64,000 nucleotides of DNA. It comes from Erythrocercus mccallii. Taxonomy: Eukaryota > Chordata > Aves > Passeriformes > Dicruridae. Within the stretch, counting starts at the first letter, position 1; each line of letters starts with the position of its first letter. The position numbers and the translations under genes are program-made. The stretch lies in contig VZRG01000007.1 of NCBI GenBank assembly GCA_013397435.1, positions 518,847 through 582,846 of the forward strand. The letters are read 5' to 3'. Below, one piece after another: positions 51,071-64,000 of this stretch. Under the pieces are notes generated by a model. That model was given only the letters and a program-made list of their open reading frames with translations. It ran no database searches and was not told where the DNA came from.

Positions 51071-51224
51071 GTGGAGAGATCAACCAACCCACCCTCTTTT
51101 ATCACATTTCTCTTTATTACTCACAGCTGTGAGCCATTAAGGGCAAGGCTGTTTCTGTTTTTTGGTAATTGGTGCACCCGTGACTTATCAGGGGTGAGGT
51201 CACCTGTTAATTAGTTAGAGCTCA
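51071..51224 (-). mobile_element. ERV LTR fragment (family B), upstream part
   Basis: The minus strand reads from TGAGCTCTAACTAATTAACA through a 23-base block identical to the one at 40025-40047 (here 51185-51207, core GGTGACCTCACCCCTGA). It continues through CTCACAGCTGTGAG, TAATAAAGAG and a TATA-like GATAAAAGAGGG (about 51090-51101). The distance from the putative end to the shared block is the same in both copies (22 bases up to ACAGG). Downstream on the minus strand the LTR merges into the minisatellite. No clear polyadenylation end or 3' terminus is seen, so the 3' part is missing or overgrown by the array. Confidence 0.65.
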
Positions 51225-54200
51225 TAGTGTATTTTCTGGGTTTCTTCTTTTAAACAGTTTCCTAGCTAGGCTGTAGAGGAGCTATTTGGTAAAGATTTTG
51301 CAGCCAGAGGATCAGCACATGCTGGGTCTCACCTCGTGCCTATCCAACAGGAGATTAGATCATCAACCGAATATTTCAAATTTGAAGGGATACAAATTGC
51401 AGACTTCAAAGCCACAACCACCAAGCCTATCATCCCTGCAGCAAGGAATGCAGGAGCTAAGTTCAGGTCTCTTGGGATGATTTCAGTTTTCTGTATTTCA
51501 ATGCAGCAACTACCAGATCATCTGCACACCTCTTTTTATGAAACTTTCAGTCTAGAATTGCTTAACCTCATAGCAACAGATTGTATTCGTGAGTTGGCAT
51601 AAAGGAGAGGAAATGCTCTGCAATTTGATACTCCCTAAATCCATGTAATTTACATGTCTTTATTCACAGTCTACTTCTCATCATTTTATTTTTTGTATGG
51701 CCTACACTGGTATCAATAAAAACCCTGGCCTTAATTTATCTTTCTTCCGTTCTTCCAAATGCCAGAGGAAATTTCTTAGACAAAAAATAACCTGCTTCTT
51801 GCTTTTTTTTTTAATTTCTCATGATTTCTGAACACCTGTTCTTTATATCATACTGCAAAACACTAGGCAATTAAAAACTTACAGAACCAGGGAAGAAACA
51901 AAGCTCAGCATACAGGGAATTATACATTAGATAGTAATAGCTACTCTTGCAGCCATGAGTAAATTGTTAATTTATGTCTGTATTCACTGCTAAACTACAA
52001 AAGCCAAAAATTACTGGGATTTTTATGTTTAGACTTTAAACTATAAAGTGAAAAAATTCAAAAGTGAAGTACCCATGGCAACCTTAATTTTATTCATCTT
52101 GCCCTGTGATGCAGCTCTTGTTCAGTGATTTCACATTCCTGAGTAAACCTACATCTCTTAGATGATGTAAAGCAAGGTTAAAGAATTCTAAAAATTAATA
52201 AAGTCCTTCAGCATACTTGTAAGTGTGCTGGAGGCATTCAAATGTACATTTTGAAAAAAAATTAGCTGCATTAATTTTTGAAAGGAATAAATGCAAACTG
52301 CCATCAAAGCATTTTCAACTCCTCTCTTATACTTTTACTCTTAGTATACTCTTTTTCACATTTTCTCAGTCTCCCACTACAAGAAAAGTCACATGTTACT
52401 CATTTTACCTTCTAGTGTTTAGTCTCTGCTTCTTTGCTTATGGTCCAATGAGAGATGAAAAATTACATTTACCGTGATTGGTTGGGGGGGGGGCTTTCCT
52501 TATTTTTCCTCACTGGAATGTTTTTATAATTATTTTTATAGACAAGTGTAATTTTGTATGACGATGTTTAAGTAGAGTCATCCTGTAAAATTTCCATGTG
52601 TTTTTAGCATAACACTCTAATAATAGGATGCTTAATACACTCATGCTCTCCATCCAGTAAATTACCAGGTCCTCCCTCATCTTCAGAGCTCAATGCCTAA
52701 TTTCATCCAAATTTAAAAGACAAGGACATAAGCCTCCAATATAATTGAGTTCCTACAAGTTTAATGGAAAAATGAACAGGCTAGAAGTAGACAGACATGA
52801 ATTACTGTGGCCAGTGACATCCCAGAAGGGGGACAAGTGGAGCTGAGCCATTTCCCATTCTGTGTCACAGCAACCAGGTGGCATTAGCACACTGGATATG
52901 CAAAGCTGTAGGTTAGCCAGGGGGTTGTTGCAGCAGTGGGGAAAGGGATTGCAAATCATTGAGTATTTTCTCAATGGGATCGTACTTTAATGCTCCTGAC
53001 AAGGTTTACCAGCCAGATCTCAACATTATTTTCTCAAAAAAAAATGCACTGCTTCTGAGGAATGAATGCTGTGACCTGCAAACTTCCCACCTAAAGGGTG
53101 TTGTACAGGTTGAAAGAATTCAAGTAGTCTTCCAAATAAGGGAAGAATTAGACTTTTTAAAGTAGCCAGCTAATGAACTTTGAAAAGGAGCTGTAGGGGG
53201 CCAGGTTGAGGAGCTGATGCAGCGTTCAGCCTGGCTGACACTGGTGTCAGTGGGAGGAGAACCACTGCTGAGAGCACTTTCTGCACACACTGAACAAAGC
53301 ATTAGCCAAAGGAAGTGTATTATCCTTAGCAGAGACTTGTTTCTTTACACTGTGAAGGTGATGTAGCTGCCTCTCTTGAATACAGTGGAGTCCAGTAATG
53401 GGTTTTGGTGAGCTATGTAGCACATTGGCAAGTTTCTTGCCTCTGTGCACGTTGCCCCAAGCCAGAAGGTACCAGACCTCCAAACCTCAGAGAGTCCCAG
53501 CCATCTCTTACAGGCAGCCTAGTTCTAGCACCCTTCAGATCATCCCTTGATACTTCATGCTATCACAGCTAAAATCCTAGTAGTTTCTGAATGAAGAAGA
53601 TGCACCTATTTTGCTTCAAGTCCAGAAAAAAAAATTAGAAGAACCTGCTCAAAATCACTCCCAGTATTTCTGGAATCACAGCATACTTCTAGCTGCTCTG
53701 CACAGGCAACACACAAGCATTAATACGAGATCCTTACCTAAAGTCATGGAGAACCATAATCAAATGCCATTTCACTCTTGCCCTTTCTCAAAAGCAAACA
53801 AAAAATCTCCACAAAAATAACAACAAAGAGCATTATCTTATTCTTTGTATCAGATGTGAACAGGATACTCTTTTCTCTCCTCTTGCTGAAATGTAAAATA
53901 ATATTATATTAACTTTGGTAACAGTAAAATATACCGGTGGTAAATAAAATACTACCCATTGCAACTTTGGCTACAGTCCAGGAATTGCAGCTGAATAGGA
54001 TTCCTTGGCTACCTGATGCTCCACAAGACTCAATCCCAGTTTGGGGTTTATGGCAGCATTGCTGCTCAAGGAGCACTTAGATGGACTGGTTTCTTCTGAT
54101 AAAAATACCTGATACTGAAAGGTTTCTAGCTGAGATCTTGTGCAAGTAAAGAAATTTAAGTTCCTCACAGTGTATAGACAGATCTCACCTGAATTTATAT

Positions 54201-57200
54201 TTTGCCACTTCTGCATTCTACAGTTTAAGCTGAATGTTCTGCAGAACACTGCTGCAGAACACTACAAGTAAACATTATATATCAGACAATGAATGAGACC
54301 ATGGAGTGTACAAAGAGAAACCCATCCCCTTTATCTCAGAGCCATTTAGTGATTTTGAGTTTGTACGTAGTCGCGGTATCTCCTAAGAGATCTACCAGTA
54401 GAAAGCAATACAAAGTAAATTCTGTGTACTCAGGCACATTTCTCTCTCTCACTAACAAGTACATGGGGCCAAAAATGCCTTCCCTATCCCTCACAGAGCT
54501 CTGGCTGATGCATTAGGAACAGCTGTTTCCTCACTTAAAGCATTAGAGATTGACTCCAGTGGTTCTACAGAAAGGTGACAAACAGGCTCAGGGCTGTAAG
54601 CCTTCCATGAAGGTCCCATGGGATGTATCACTAGAGAAATCAATGTGTGGGGACATGGTGCTGGATAGCAAAACAAGAAGCACAGAAACCCTGTTCAGTG
54701 TGTGAAGGGAAGCATCTGGCCAAATTCTTTCAGCTGGGTGGTTTGCTGGGAGAGTGTGAGGCTGAGTATGAAAGGCAGCAGCAAGGAGAAATGCAAAGAG
54801 TCAAAACCAGGATCGGAGGCAGAGTGTTTAGCTAAACAGCATTTCAGAGTGAAACGCTCATTTTCCTTTGCGTTTTCCTCGGCCACACTCAGACATTGTC
54901 CATAGCTACATATTGTCTCAGGAAGGGGAAAGTGAGAGCTCTCTGGACATACAATAAAACATGATTATCCCCCAAAAGACAGAGCCTGTGGTCCTCCATC
55001 AAACGTCTTCTTAGTTCTGACTATTAGGAGGTTTATCAGATTCACTTCTCACATAAGCAGCAGTCACAGTCCCCTGAGATGATTTTATTCCCATTAGGAA
55101 CCAGAGATGCCCCAACAGCAACTCTTTCCCAAAGCAGGCTGAGAGAGGGAATATACCTGTCCCATGAAGTGCAGCCTCAGCAGTGAGTGTGGCTGTGGCC
55201 TGTTTCCCCAAAGCTCTGACAGGGGAAGCGTTGCATCAAAAGAGCGATGTCCTGCAGACGAGGCAGCACTGAAGGGGGTCGCCTTGATTAAACCAGGTTG
55301 TTCTGCTCACAAGAACTCTGTGTATGCTCTTGGTTATGGCTGTTAGAGCTGCAGCAGGATGACATGAATTGCCTTTTATCTAATTGGAAAACACCCACAG
55401 AGTTTAGAAGTACTCATTTAGACAGGCAAATCAATAAAGGAAATGGTAAGCATGAGAATACAATGCAACTATAGAGCCTGTGTGAGTCCTGTATGCTTTT
55501 GCTTAATAAAGATTAACTCTTGCAGTTTGCTGCAATACCCAGACCTCGATAATAGCAGAGCTAGTGGATTCTACCCTATAATGGCAAGGAGTAGTTTGCC
55601 CTTATGCATACATCTCAAGGCAAGAGAATAAGCCTTTTGTTAACCAGGCTAGAAAATCAGAAGGCATTACAGAGAGGGCAGAAAAGAGGAAAAACTTCCC
55701 TTAATTGTAACAGTTCTGAAGCTGGCAGATTTCTATTAAAAGGGGAAAAAAATCAAAACCTAGTTTGCAAAACAACAGAAGCAGCAGCTGTATTTCTATA
55801 AAGGTCTGCTGCTATAAGGCAAATTACAATGAAGGGAATGAGTAGAAAAGCAAGTCCAGCTTCTGAACTTTCAACTTTTCTTGTCCTTTTACTTCCACAC
55901 TCATCAGTGACTCTGCAAATACCCACCCACAGAGTCACTCAAAAAAAAAATCAGGACTATTAAGAATAATTATTTAGTTGTTTAATACTCTACATGTTTC
56001 AAGAAAAATAAAGAAAAAACAGCAGAAGCCCCACAATTCTTACAGTTGCTTGGTTCAGGATTAGTTTTGTTTTTCTTATTTCTCTTTGACATTCCTTCCC
56101 CTAAATCTCCAATCACTTTCACAACAGGCTTATACTGAGTAGCTTCAGGCAGCTGAGAAAGTAAAAATCCTGTTTAGCAATGTAAGTATCTCTCCTCTCA
56201 CTGTTTCTAATAGGAGTTCTCTGCATAAATCACAGCATGCACCAAAGGGAGAACAGATCTTGAAGCCCACGACTATCTTCACCCACTGCTTGATTCTCTT
56301 CTCATTTACACTAACATATTGGCCTCAGGGGGAGCTCTTCTGAGTGTTTCAGTGTAAGCCAGAGGAAAAGCAGGCCACTGGAATGAGAATAGATAATTTG
56401 GCATCTTAGCCTGCTGGCAAAGGTCAGAAGGAACATTCAGAGTAATACAGGTTGACTTGTAATGGCTCCACAGAAACCAAAGGCATGGGATAGGTTAGGA
56501 CTCATGTTCCGAAATCAGCCATCCTTCCCTTACCATCATGGGCTGGCCTTTCCACATGTACTTTACAGAAGCACAGATAACCCAGTATTTCCTTACTGGG
56601 GTGACAACTTTAGAAACAGGTGTTCGAGGAAGCTGACAGGGCTGACAACTGCCCCATGATCAGGAAGTCTCTTATCCTCTCCCTATGAACAACTCACTGC
56701 ATGACTGAAGGTGAATCTGCCAAACAATCTCTCATGGCCGTTGCTACTGGGATTAGGAAACTCTCCTCTGTTTCAAGAAAAGAAATTACCACCAGGATTT
56801 TAGGTAAGTTCTTTTATATATAGCAGCTGCAGTTCTTTAGTTCATGTTTCCTTTTAAACTAACATTTTATTGATGAACATAAATGAGTAAAAAGCAAGCA
56901 GATCCTGAAAAAAAGTACTGTTATGTGCAGCTATGTTCATCTAGAATAAGAAACGCATAACAAAATTAATGGATTTTTTATTAGTTCCTTTTCCTCTTAT
57001 TGACAAAGTTTATTTTAATAAGGATTTCATCTCCTCTTGCTTGATCCCACACTAAAGTCAGGATCCCATACTTTGGACATCAGTCTGTTGCCATGGAAAT
57101 CATCATAATATCACCAAAAAAAGCAGTATTATGACTTCACTGCAGAATCAAGGAGAGAGAAAAAGACAGACTGTATGGGATTGAGTCCTTAAACAGCAAT

Positions 57201-59479
57201 AGCCTTAGTTATTAACACAAAGAAAGAGAACAATTTTGAAAAATAAATCAGAGGCAAATTCACATATGTTTTGCAAAGTTCAAAGAATATTATCCCTAGA
57301 AGGCAAATGCCTTTTGAAGCAGTAATTTCAAAGAGATCCTAAGTGCCTTGTTTCTGTCCTTCCAAACTGTAATCCCGCTCACCGTTTGAAACATGCCCTT
57401 TCTGTGAATAAATTCTGGTCATTTTTCATTCCATCCCTTCCCAATGCCCATTCAGGACCTCCTTGTCAAGTTTGCAGTCCCATTTCTGTAGTGAAAGGGC
57501 TGATACTTAATTCAAATGAATTTTTTCAATTGAACACAGTCATTTAGTTTGGGTGGTGGGATGAGGTGACATGCCAAATTCAACCCCAAAATGGAATTCA
57601 CATGGCTAGCATAACATGCAGACCTGGTAAGCTCTCTCTAAGCCTAAAAGTAAATACTTTCAGACACTCAGTATCCCCAAGATTGCATTTTGCTTCTGAA
57701 GAGGTAAAATTAACTCTCCTGTTCATTTTCAACCTCTGCTATCGCACTTCCCTGTGCTGGTTAAAAACAAGACAGCCTTTAATGGAAAGCTTTCTTAAGG
57801 GATGGCCAGGCCAGTTTCAACTGTTACACACCAATTCAAAGGTGCAAATTTTGAGCCCTTCACCTGTACAAACAGTTAAACCTGAAGGTTCATCCAGGAC
57901 TCTTCATATCCCGGTAGGGCTGTGTGAATGAAATAAAACTTTGAGAAAAAGAAACAGCATTAATACTTTGAAAACTCAAATAGCTCAATGGGTCCTGCAT
58001 GATTGTGGGTGCTAGCATATCCTGTTGATGTAATTTCTGACAGCAGCAGCAACCTTTCTAGAATAATAGCAACAGACACACTTTAAGAAAGTCCAGAAGA
58101 GAGTTGTGGCCTTAATAATTTCCTTTCAGTACATATTTGTTTCCATGAGATCTGTTCCAGTGATCATTTTGGGAGGTTACCTAAATCTGAAGAAGAGAAC
58201 GGGCACTACTGCAGAATTCAACTTTAGACTTTGAGCTTTAACAAGCCTGCCCTTCTCCCAAAACCTGCCAGGCTTGGCAGCTCTCTGAGAGCTCCTTTCC
58301 ACACACCAACATCAAACAGTTTCTCCCTGTAACCTTGTCTCAGGAAGAAAATAGGATTTGCAGTAGTCACAGACAGTACAAAAGGTGCTGGAAGAAATAT
58401 TAGAGAGAAAAGAAAGCATTGGTTGAGATAAGACTGTTCCCTTCATAGGTTGTCTCATTTTCTGTTGGATGAAAAACTTATCTTTCTTCTGAACACCAAC
58501 ATGCACACACCATAAACTTGTGATTGCTTATGAATTTACATGTATACAGCTTGGGTTTCTCAACATTACTAAATCTTCCCAGTGAAAAAGCCTAGAGCAT
58601 CTGTACTACATACCAAAAGACTATTCATTCCCATTAAGAATTCGCTGGTTTTTTGCCTCCAGATGTGTTTTAAGCTGCTGTGAAGCCTCAGAATTCAACA
58701 GATTAATGTGCTCCAAATGTCATTTGATAAAGGGCACTGCTGCCAATGGTTCATTCACACTGCACAGATTTAATTACCTAAATGAAGTACCCTCCAAGAA
58801 AAGCACATTTCTTTTGGTTAGGAGTTTTTTTTGCGATTGCATTTTTAGGTTGATTTTTTTTAAAAACAAAACTCCATTTCAGTTTATCTTTTTCCTTTCT
58901 AATTGAAATTAATCTCCCTAGATGTTTTATTTTAGAAAACACCTGGAACAGGACTATTATTTCAAAGAGGTCGTTATGAAATTGGAAATATAACTATGAT
59001 ACTTATTTCTTTAATTACAGATATAAATAGGGACTATAATGCAGAAATTGCTTACAGGCATCTTCCTGGATTGTGTTGGAAGAAAACTGCAGAATCTGCT
59101 GCTCATCTAATTCCAAGGCGACTCTAACTAAGATAAAATAAAGAGGCAGCTACATCTACTACTGAATTCTGCCTGAAACTTTGGCCTGACCTTTCCCTGT
59201 CATAGCCCTGCTAGTGCAACCAGAGAAAAATTGTGAGAGTTTTAGCAAATTATTTAAATCAAACAACAATATTGCAGCTCTGACTGCAGAAAGCAGGACT
59301 TCTCTGATCCTGGAGTAAGCAAAGCAGGATTAAGTCACAATAACAGCCCATACCCTTTGCCAAAAGTTTTAGCCATTTGCCTTTTCAAGCTGGAAAAGTT
59401 AATCCTATGTTGAAACGTCTACAGATAAAAGACACAGCACCAGCTGACAGAGAGAAGTTGGTGAATTAAAGGAAACTGA
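51225..59479. other. Long unique stretch, no gene seen
   Basis: Eight kilobases without a recognised transposon or coding exon. Features are a 10-base G run at 52484-52493, T and A runs near 51804 and 53037, and a repeated CTGCAGAACACT word at about 54239-54263. A strong splice-donor word TTTTAGGTAAGTTC occurs near 56798-56811 with no obvious partner. A perfect half of an RFX-type site (GTTGCCATGGAAAT) lies at 57087-57100. Confidence 0.5.
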
Positions 59480-59592
59480 CAGTAGAGGTTTTTAAGAGTA
59501 GGCAGGATGAGACCATCTCAGGAATAAAATGGTTACATGGGATTAGAGGGTCTCTCAGGGCTTCTCCCAACCCTATGGCACTCATAAAACCT
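59480..59592 (+). mobile_element. CR1-like LINE 3'-end fragment
   Basis: GTAGAGGTTTTTAAGAGTAG, GCAGGATGAGACCATCTCAG, GGATTAGAGGGTCTCTCAGG and CTTCTCCCAACCCTATGGCA resemble an old CR1 3' end (AGAGATTTTTAAG...TTGGATAAG...GGGATTGGACTAGATGACCTC...TCCCTTCCAACCCTATGATT). Short and diverged; orientation is plus. Confidence 0.6.
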
Positions 59593-62500
59593 CTATTTTA
59601 GGGCACTGATGCCAGCACTGCCCAGTGCAAGACAGAGAGATGGCAGCAACACCAACAACCAGAACAAAATGCAGTTATTCACCGTCCCTGTTTAGAGCCC
59701 TTCATTATTTTAGCTGGCCACGATGACAGCTATAATTAGGCACTCTTAGCACAGCATGATGCCTTTCAGAAATCAAGGCACTCCCCCACACTCCCCACCC
59801 CCCTGAGAGCCATGTCAAGGGGCAACTTCCTCAACTGCTGCCCACTCACCCTTCTCTGACATGACTTGATCATTCTCTGTTATTGATCTCAGCTCTTTTT
59901 TCTGTCCATGGCTCCCAAGCCTCCTGCCAGGTAATAAAAATCTGCATCAAAATGCACAGCACACAGGGTGCTGCGAGCCAGAAGCAACATTTGTCTTACA
60001 GACCTGGAAACCTGACAGTGTCGATAGAGGCCAGTTATCACAGTGTTGTTTGATCTTTCTGCTGAGGTTGTAAATAACTTCCATGGGTAGCCAAATGGGG
60101 ATAAAAATGGAGAATCTGCCACGGTAACTATAAAAACAAGATGCTGCTGTGTCAGTGGCAGCAGACATAGTTAAGCAAGATAAGCAGCCCCTGCTGCCTA
60201 CAAACCTCTAAAGACTCACTGAGTTTCAAAGGGAAAGTATAGGATGATAGGTTTTTCTTGCACCACCATTAATTATATCTTTTCCTGCATTGCTGTCCAT
60301 CAAGTACTGTGCTCAGAGGTAAGTCCAACACAAGCATCTCTAAATGTCTCAATGAAGCCTTGTAAGGATATGTGACATTTCAATACCAATCTCACACAGG
60401 AAATTTTGTTATCCCTTTGCTCTCCCAAGACACGTCCAACCTCCATACGCCAGCGGTAGCAAATGTACCCACTGAATGAAGTGAGCAGTACTTTCGAGAT
60501 TTGCCTCTTTTCTCACTCCCTTCTTCCACCACAATGTGAAACTCCGAAATGTGCCTTGTGTGGCTATATAAGATATGTCTGAGTTACACATTGCTTCCTA
60601 AAAGACTATTGTGCCAGGTTTACACTGAAAAGTCAGTGTAGCAACCCAGCACACTACTAAAATAAAGGCAATGAAGACCTAGAATGCCACATGTTTTGCC
60701 AAAGAGGTGAATGTTACATATCTGAATCTGTCTCAAAGCTTTTCCATTCCCAGTCCAGCTCTCCAGCCCTGAATGAGGACTTAACTCACAAGAGAAATAA
60801 AACTGGAGGCAAATTAGGCAAGTAAAGGAAGGGGGGCAAGAGGAATAAAAGCACACTAACAACATCTGCTCTTCAGTGTTCTCAGATTTAAGCAGGTCTC
60901 AGGTATGGAAATTCAAACAAAAATCAACAGCAACAATGAAATAAACTATACTTCCAAAATAAAATTATTCTCTTAGGTGCAATGGGACCAAGTGGTCTCT
61001 GAGCAAAATCAGAACTCCAAATATATGATGTTAATCCTCAATCCATTAAAATCCTTCCTGTAACTGTGCCTGCCTCATCACTGGGTGTTCATTAAACATT
61101 GTTCAGTGAGAGGATAACACTTTCTGAATTTCCTGAAGTTCTCTGAATTACAAAAAGTACCAACTCATTGCTGCTGTTATTACAGGCTAGAAGATATCTT
61201 AGGACATCTTTGATTCCATTCTCCCACCCTGGAAGGCTCTAGCACCTTTCAGTGATGAGCTCTAACTTCCCAGGCAGAACTTTCTTACAGTCTCTTTATT
61301 TGCAGCAAGACGCTTTGAAATTAAAACTAGAATATGATCATATTGTTATGGCAAATATATTGGCTGGCTTGGCAAAGGGAATACGCACACAGTAGGCTTT
61401 CATTTCACCTCAAAAGGACAGGTATTGACAGTGATTGAAGTCTGTCTTAGTGAATGAGGCTTTTGAAGACACAGAGGAAATGAATCAGTGCTTTCACTCT
61501 ATTTTATTGCATAATAGCAGTCCCTTTCCAATAACACCAGACTGAGATGTGGGCGCAAGATGGGGGTTGGGGACCAAACTCTTATTTCATCTCCAATGCA
61601 AGAGATACCTCAACAATTACCTTTAAAGTGCCAGCAATGTTGCTGCAGCCAGGGAATCTGTGGCTTCTTTCCTTATTAAATAATTCAAACCTACAGCACT
61701 TTTCCCTGCTGTCACAATCCAGCTCCTTTTACAAACATTAAACAAATTTAACATATTTCAGATTTAACATATAAATATTATACACTAAAAACATCTACTT
61801 AAAAAATGTTTCCATCCAGTTGTTCAAGGCTTTATACCAGGAGACTTTTTTATTCATCTTCTTCTCTCAGATGTGTATATGATGCATATGTAAATAGACG
61901 ATAATATATTTTTAATAGACAAAACAAAACTTAAAGCTTTTGTTTTAAAAGGAAAAAGAAAACAATGGGAGCAGATAGACAGAAAAATCTAACTTACTAT
62001 TTTACTAGATCACAGAATAATTTGACATAGGCTAAGAATTTTTTATAGCTGCTCATCTATGCCATTCTTCAATCTTAATGAGGTACAAAGATAACCTTCC
62101 AAACTTGTTCCCCCATTATTTAAGCATTTCTAAGTTTTTCTCTTTCTAAATTATTACTGTACAGATATAAATGGATTTACAGCACTAGAGCTAAGGAACC
62201 AGTTCTCCTCTCCTTTATACCAAGTAAAACAAGAAATAACTCCAATGAGAACACCTCTAAAATTGACTAAATTGTACCAAACACATTGCTAGTCTTGAGG
62301 CAACATTTTTCTCTTGAAAAACAATAAACCCCCCAAACTTATCTAACAATTTCAAATGAGTAGTCTATGAGATTTGGCACTTTAGGGGCTGAAGGAAATA
62401 TTATTTTAATGAATTGAATTTATGGAAGCACTTAGGTTGGATCATTACTCTCAGAGCTATGATGTTTAACTTGAAATAGTGACTTAAAGCTAGAATTGCT

Positions 62501-63278
62501 CGAAAAAAGCAGGATTTTTCTCCTGAATGTATGTGTCTCCTTTCAAAGCTATAACCCAAGAGATTTCACTCAATTGCAGCTTTTCTCTGGAAGCAGTTAC
62601 ACTCCTTTAGCACTTTCCTTTTTAAGTGAAAGGTGTCACGTGCCTTAACACGTTCTTCAAAGCCTGCCCAGGACACCCAGTTCTGGCCTGATGGAAACCC
62701 AGACTGGAGTGAGAGCAGCTACAAGAGTCTGCACCCATGGCTCCTCTTTCTTGGGTCCCTCTTTAGGGAGAAGGCATTCTTGTGAGTCTGATTTTCTGAG
62801 TCTGTAAGGTTTTCAGCCTGTCAGTGGCTGATTTTTCTTCCCTTACGAAGATTTTCTTGAGAGAATTTTCATTCAAGGACAATTCATGTAAATAACTTTT
62901 TTCATAACATTTCTAAGTTTTTCATAACAATCCCTCTCCCAGATGTTGCTTTTGTTTTTCAACCAATGGAGAGAGGTATCAATCCTGTGGACCAGTAATG
63001 TGCCTTTTTAGCACAGCATGTTATAAAAAGGCTGGATAAATTGTAAATAAAGCTTTCTGATGTTCTTCTGCCTTTGAACTGGAGTCAAGCTCTTTATTTC
63101 ATGTCCAACAGCAACACATTCTAAGCTGTTTTTCCAAAATGAGCACTCCAGCCACCCTTTTTGAGGGAAGGCATGCACTGGTTTGACTCGCAGAGCTGCA
63201 ATGCCATGCAGGAAGGGGTTTGAGCAGGAGGAAAAAGAGTGGCAAGTGCAGCACAGCTCTGAAACTGGAGAAGACAGC
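59593..63278. other. Unique DNA, no gene seen
   Basis: AT-rich, with no recognised repeat family or coding domain. Short homopolymer and (TA)-rich patches occur near 61770-61915. Confidence 0.5.
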
Positions 63279-64000
63279 TGTCTTGGGTTATGGAACCAAA
63301 AAATGTGTATTCTATTTCATCTGTTGAAAGGAGTTGGGGAAATGTTTGTTTCTTTTTCTTTATCTCTTGTAACTGTGGAGGGAGGGGGGGCGGATGTTTT
63401 TTATAATGGCCAGCTGTTAAAACTGGGTGGGGCAGTGTTTTTTATCTCTTTCATCACTCATCTTCCCTGCGGGGGGGATATCTGCTGATAATGGGCCATT
63501 AAGGCTCACCAATGACATGACACATTACATCATCCCATTGTGAGATGCTTCACCCAGTGGTGGGGGGGAAGTCCAAAGTTCCCTACCTAGATAAAAGAGG
63601 GGAGATGGAGTAACACCAGATCATCCTGTTTCTCCACTGGCTTCTCCAGAGGAAGACGGGACCCCTTCCTCATCCCCTGGACTTCTCTGCGGATCACCTC
63701 TACTCCACAGAACTGCATCTGTTACTCCAGGAGGATTCATCTAGACTGCTTCTAACACCCTGACCAACAGGGTGTCAGGTCACATCCCTGACTCTGTCAG
63801 GGGTTTTCTAGGGTTTTTTTTGTTTTGTTTGCTTTTCTTTCTGTATTGCTACATTTGTCTTTTTAATACTCTTAGTAAAGAGCTGCTATCCCTATTCCCA
63901 AAGCTTTGCCTGAAAGCCCTTAATTGCAAAATTATAATAATTTGGAGGGAAGGGGGTTTACATTCTCCATTCCAAGAAAAACTCCAGCTTTCCCTGGCAG
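63279..64000 (+). mobile_element. ERV LTR of the 27.9-kb family, running off the window
   Basis: It starts TGTCTTGGGTTATGG at 63279. It is colinear with the 27903-28459 LTR: CTGTTAAAACTGGGTGGGGC, AGTGTTTTTTATCTC, ATCATCCCATTGTGAGATGC, a TATA-like GATAAAAGAGG (63590-63600), ACCCTGACCAACAGGGTGTC, and a T-rich tract before AGTAAAG (63874). It has only one copy of the block that is doubled in the other LTR, and extra G-rich sequence in U3. The end lies beyond or at the window edge, so it is not known whether this is a solo LTR or the 5' LTR of a longer provirus. Confidence 0.85.

Noticed and set aside
1..64000. Bacterial-type systems, CRISPR, operons, phage genes
   Set aside because: Base composition, frame structure and vertebrate retroelements throughout show a bird nuclear genome. 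The only regular array is the minisatellite, which lacks constant repeats with unique spacers.

Overview
The window looks like nuclear DNA of a passerine bird. The evidence is the repeat content: chicken-repeat-1 (CR1) LINE remnants of several ages, a SINE with a tRNA-Ile head and a CR1-type tail (the architecture I remember for the passerine family TguSINE1), and endogenous-retrovirus LTRs, two of them with 5-bp target-site duplications as expected for avian ERVL-type elements. Most of the sequence is AT-rich, with stop codons in every frame. I found no recognisable protein-coding exon, no rRNA, no functional tRNA and no CRISPR array. It is best read as intergenic or deep-intronic DNA. The exact species and locus cannot be told from the sequence alone.

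Layout. At 1-11.1 kb there is unique AT-rich DNA holding one very old CR1 with a readable reverse-transcriptase scrap (about 4.13-4.93 kb) and a short CR1 tail (6.6 kb). At 11.1-12.2 kb two CR1 3' ends lie tail to tail. At 14.6-15.3 kb there is an ancient CR1/L3-like LINE. A possible spliced exon lies at 16.35-16.51 kb, and a CR1 tail at 17.5 kb. At 18-24.9 kb is unique DNA with a block that looks like a conserved non-coding element near 19.1-19.6 kb. A tRNA-Ile SINE lies at 24.95-25.09 kb. A solo LTR with a perfect 5-bp duplication lies at 27.90-28.46 kb. A MIR/L2-like remnant lies near 31.1-31.3 kb, and CR1 pieces at 35.9 and 38.6-39.1 kb. A second LTR family appears at 39.57-40.06 kb. A solo LTR carrying an assembly gap lies at 43.09-43.68 kb. 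The longest element is a 2.3-kb minus-strand CR1 with endonuclease and reverse-transcriptase remnants (46.1-48.4 kb). At 50.2-51.2 kb a minisatellite of 13 units of about 60-69 bp is joined to an LTR fragment of the 39.6-kb family. The window ends in a further LTR of the 27.9-kb family (63.28 kb to the edge).

The most unusual structure is the 50.2-51.1 kb array. Read on the minus strand, which is the transcription direction of the attached LTR, nearly every unit carries a near-consensus 5' splice site (AAGGTAAGA). Other items for follow-up are a U3 duplication that doubles an AP-1 site in the 27.9-kb LTR, the candidate exon at 16.35 kb, RFX-like sites around 19.1-19.6 kb, and the MIR/L2 relic.
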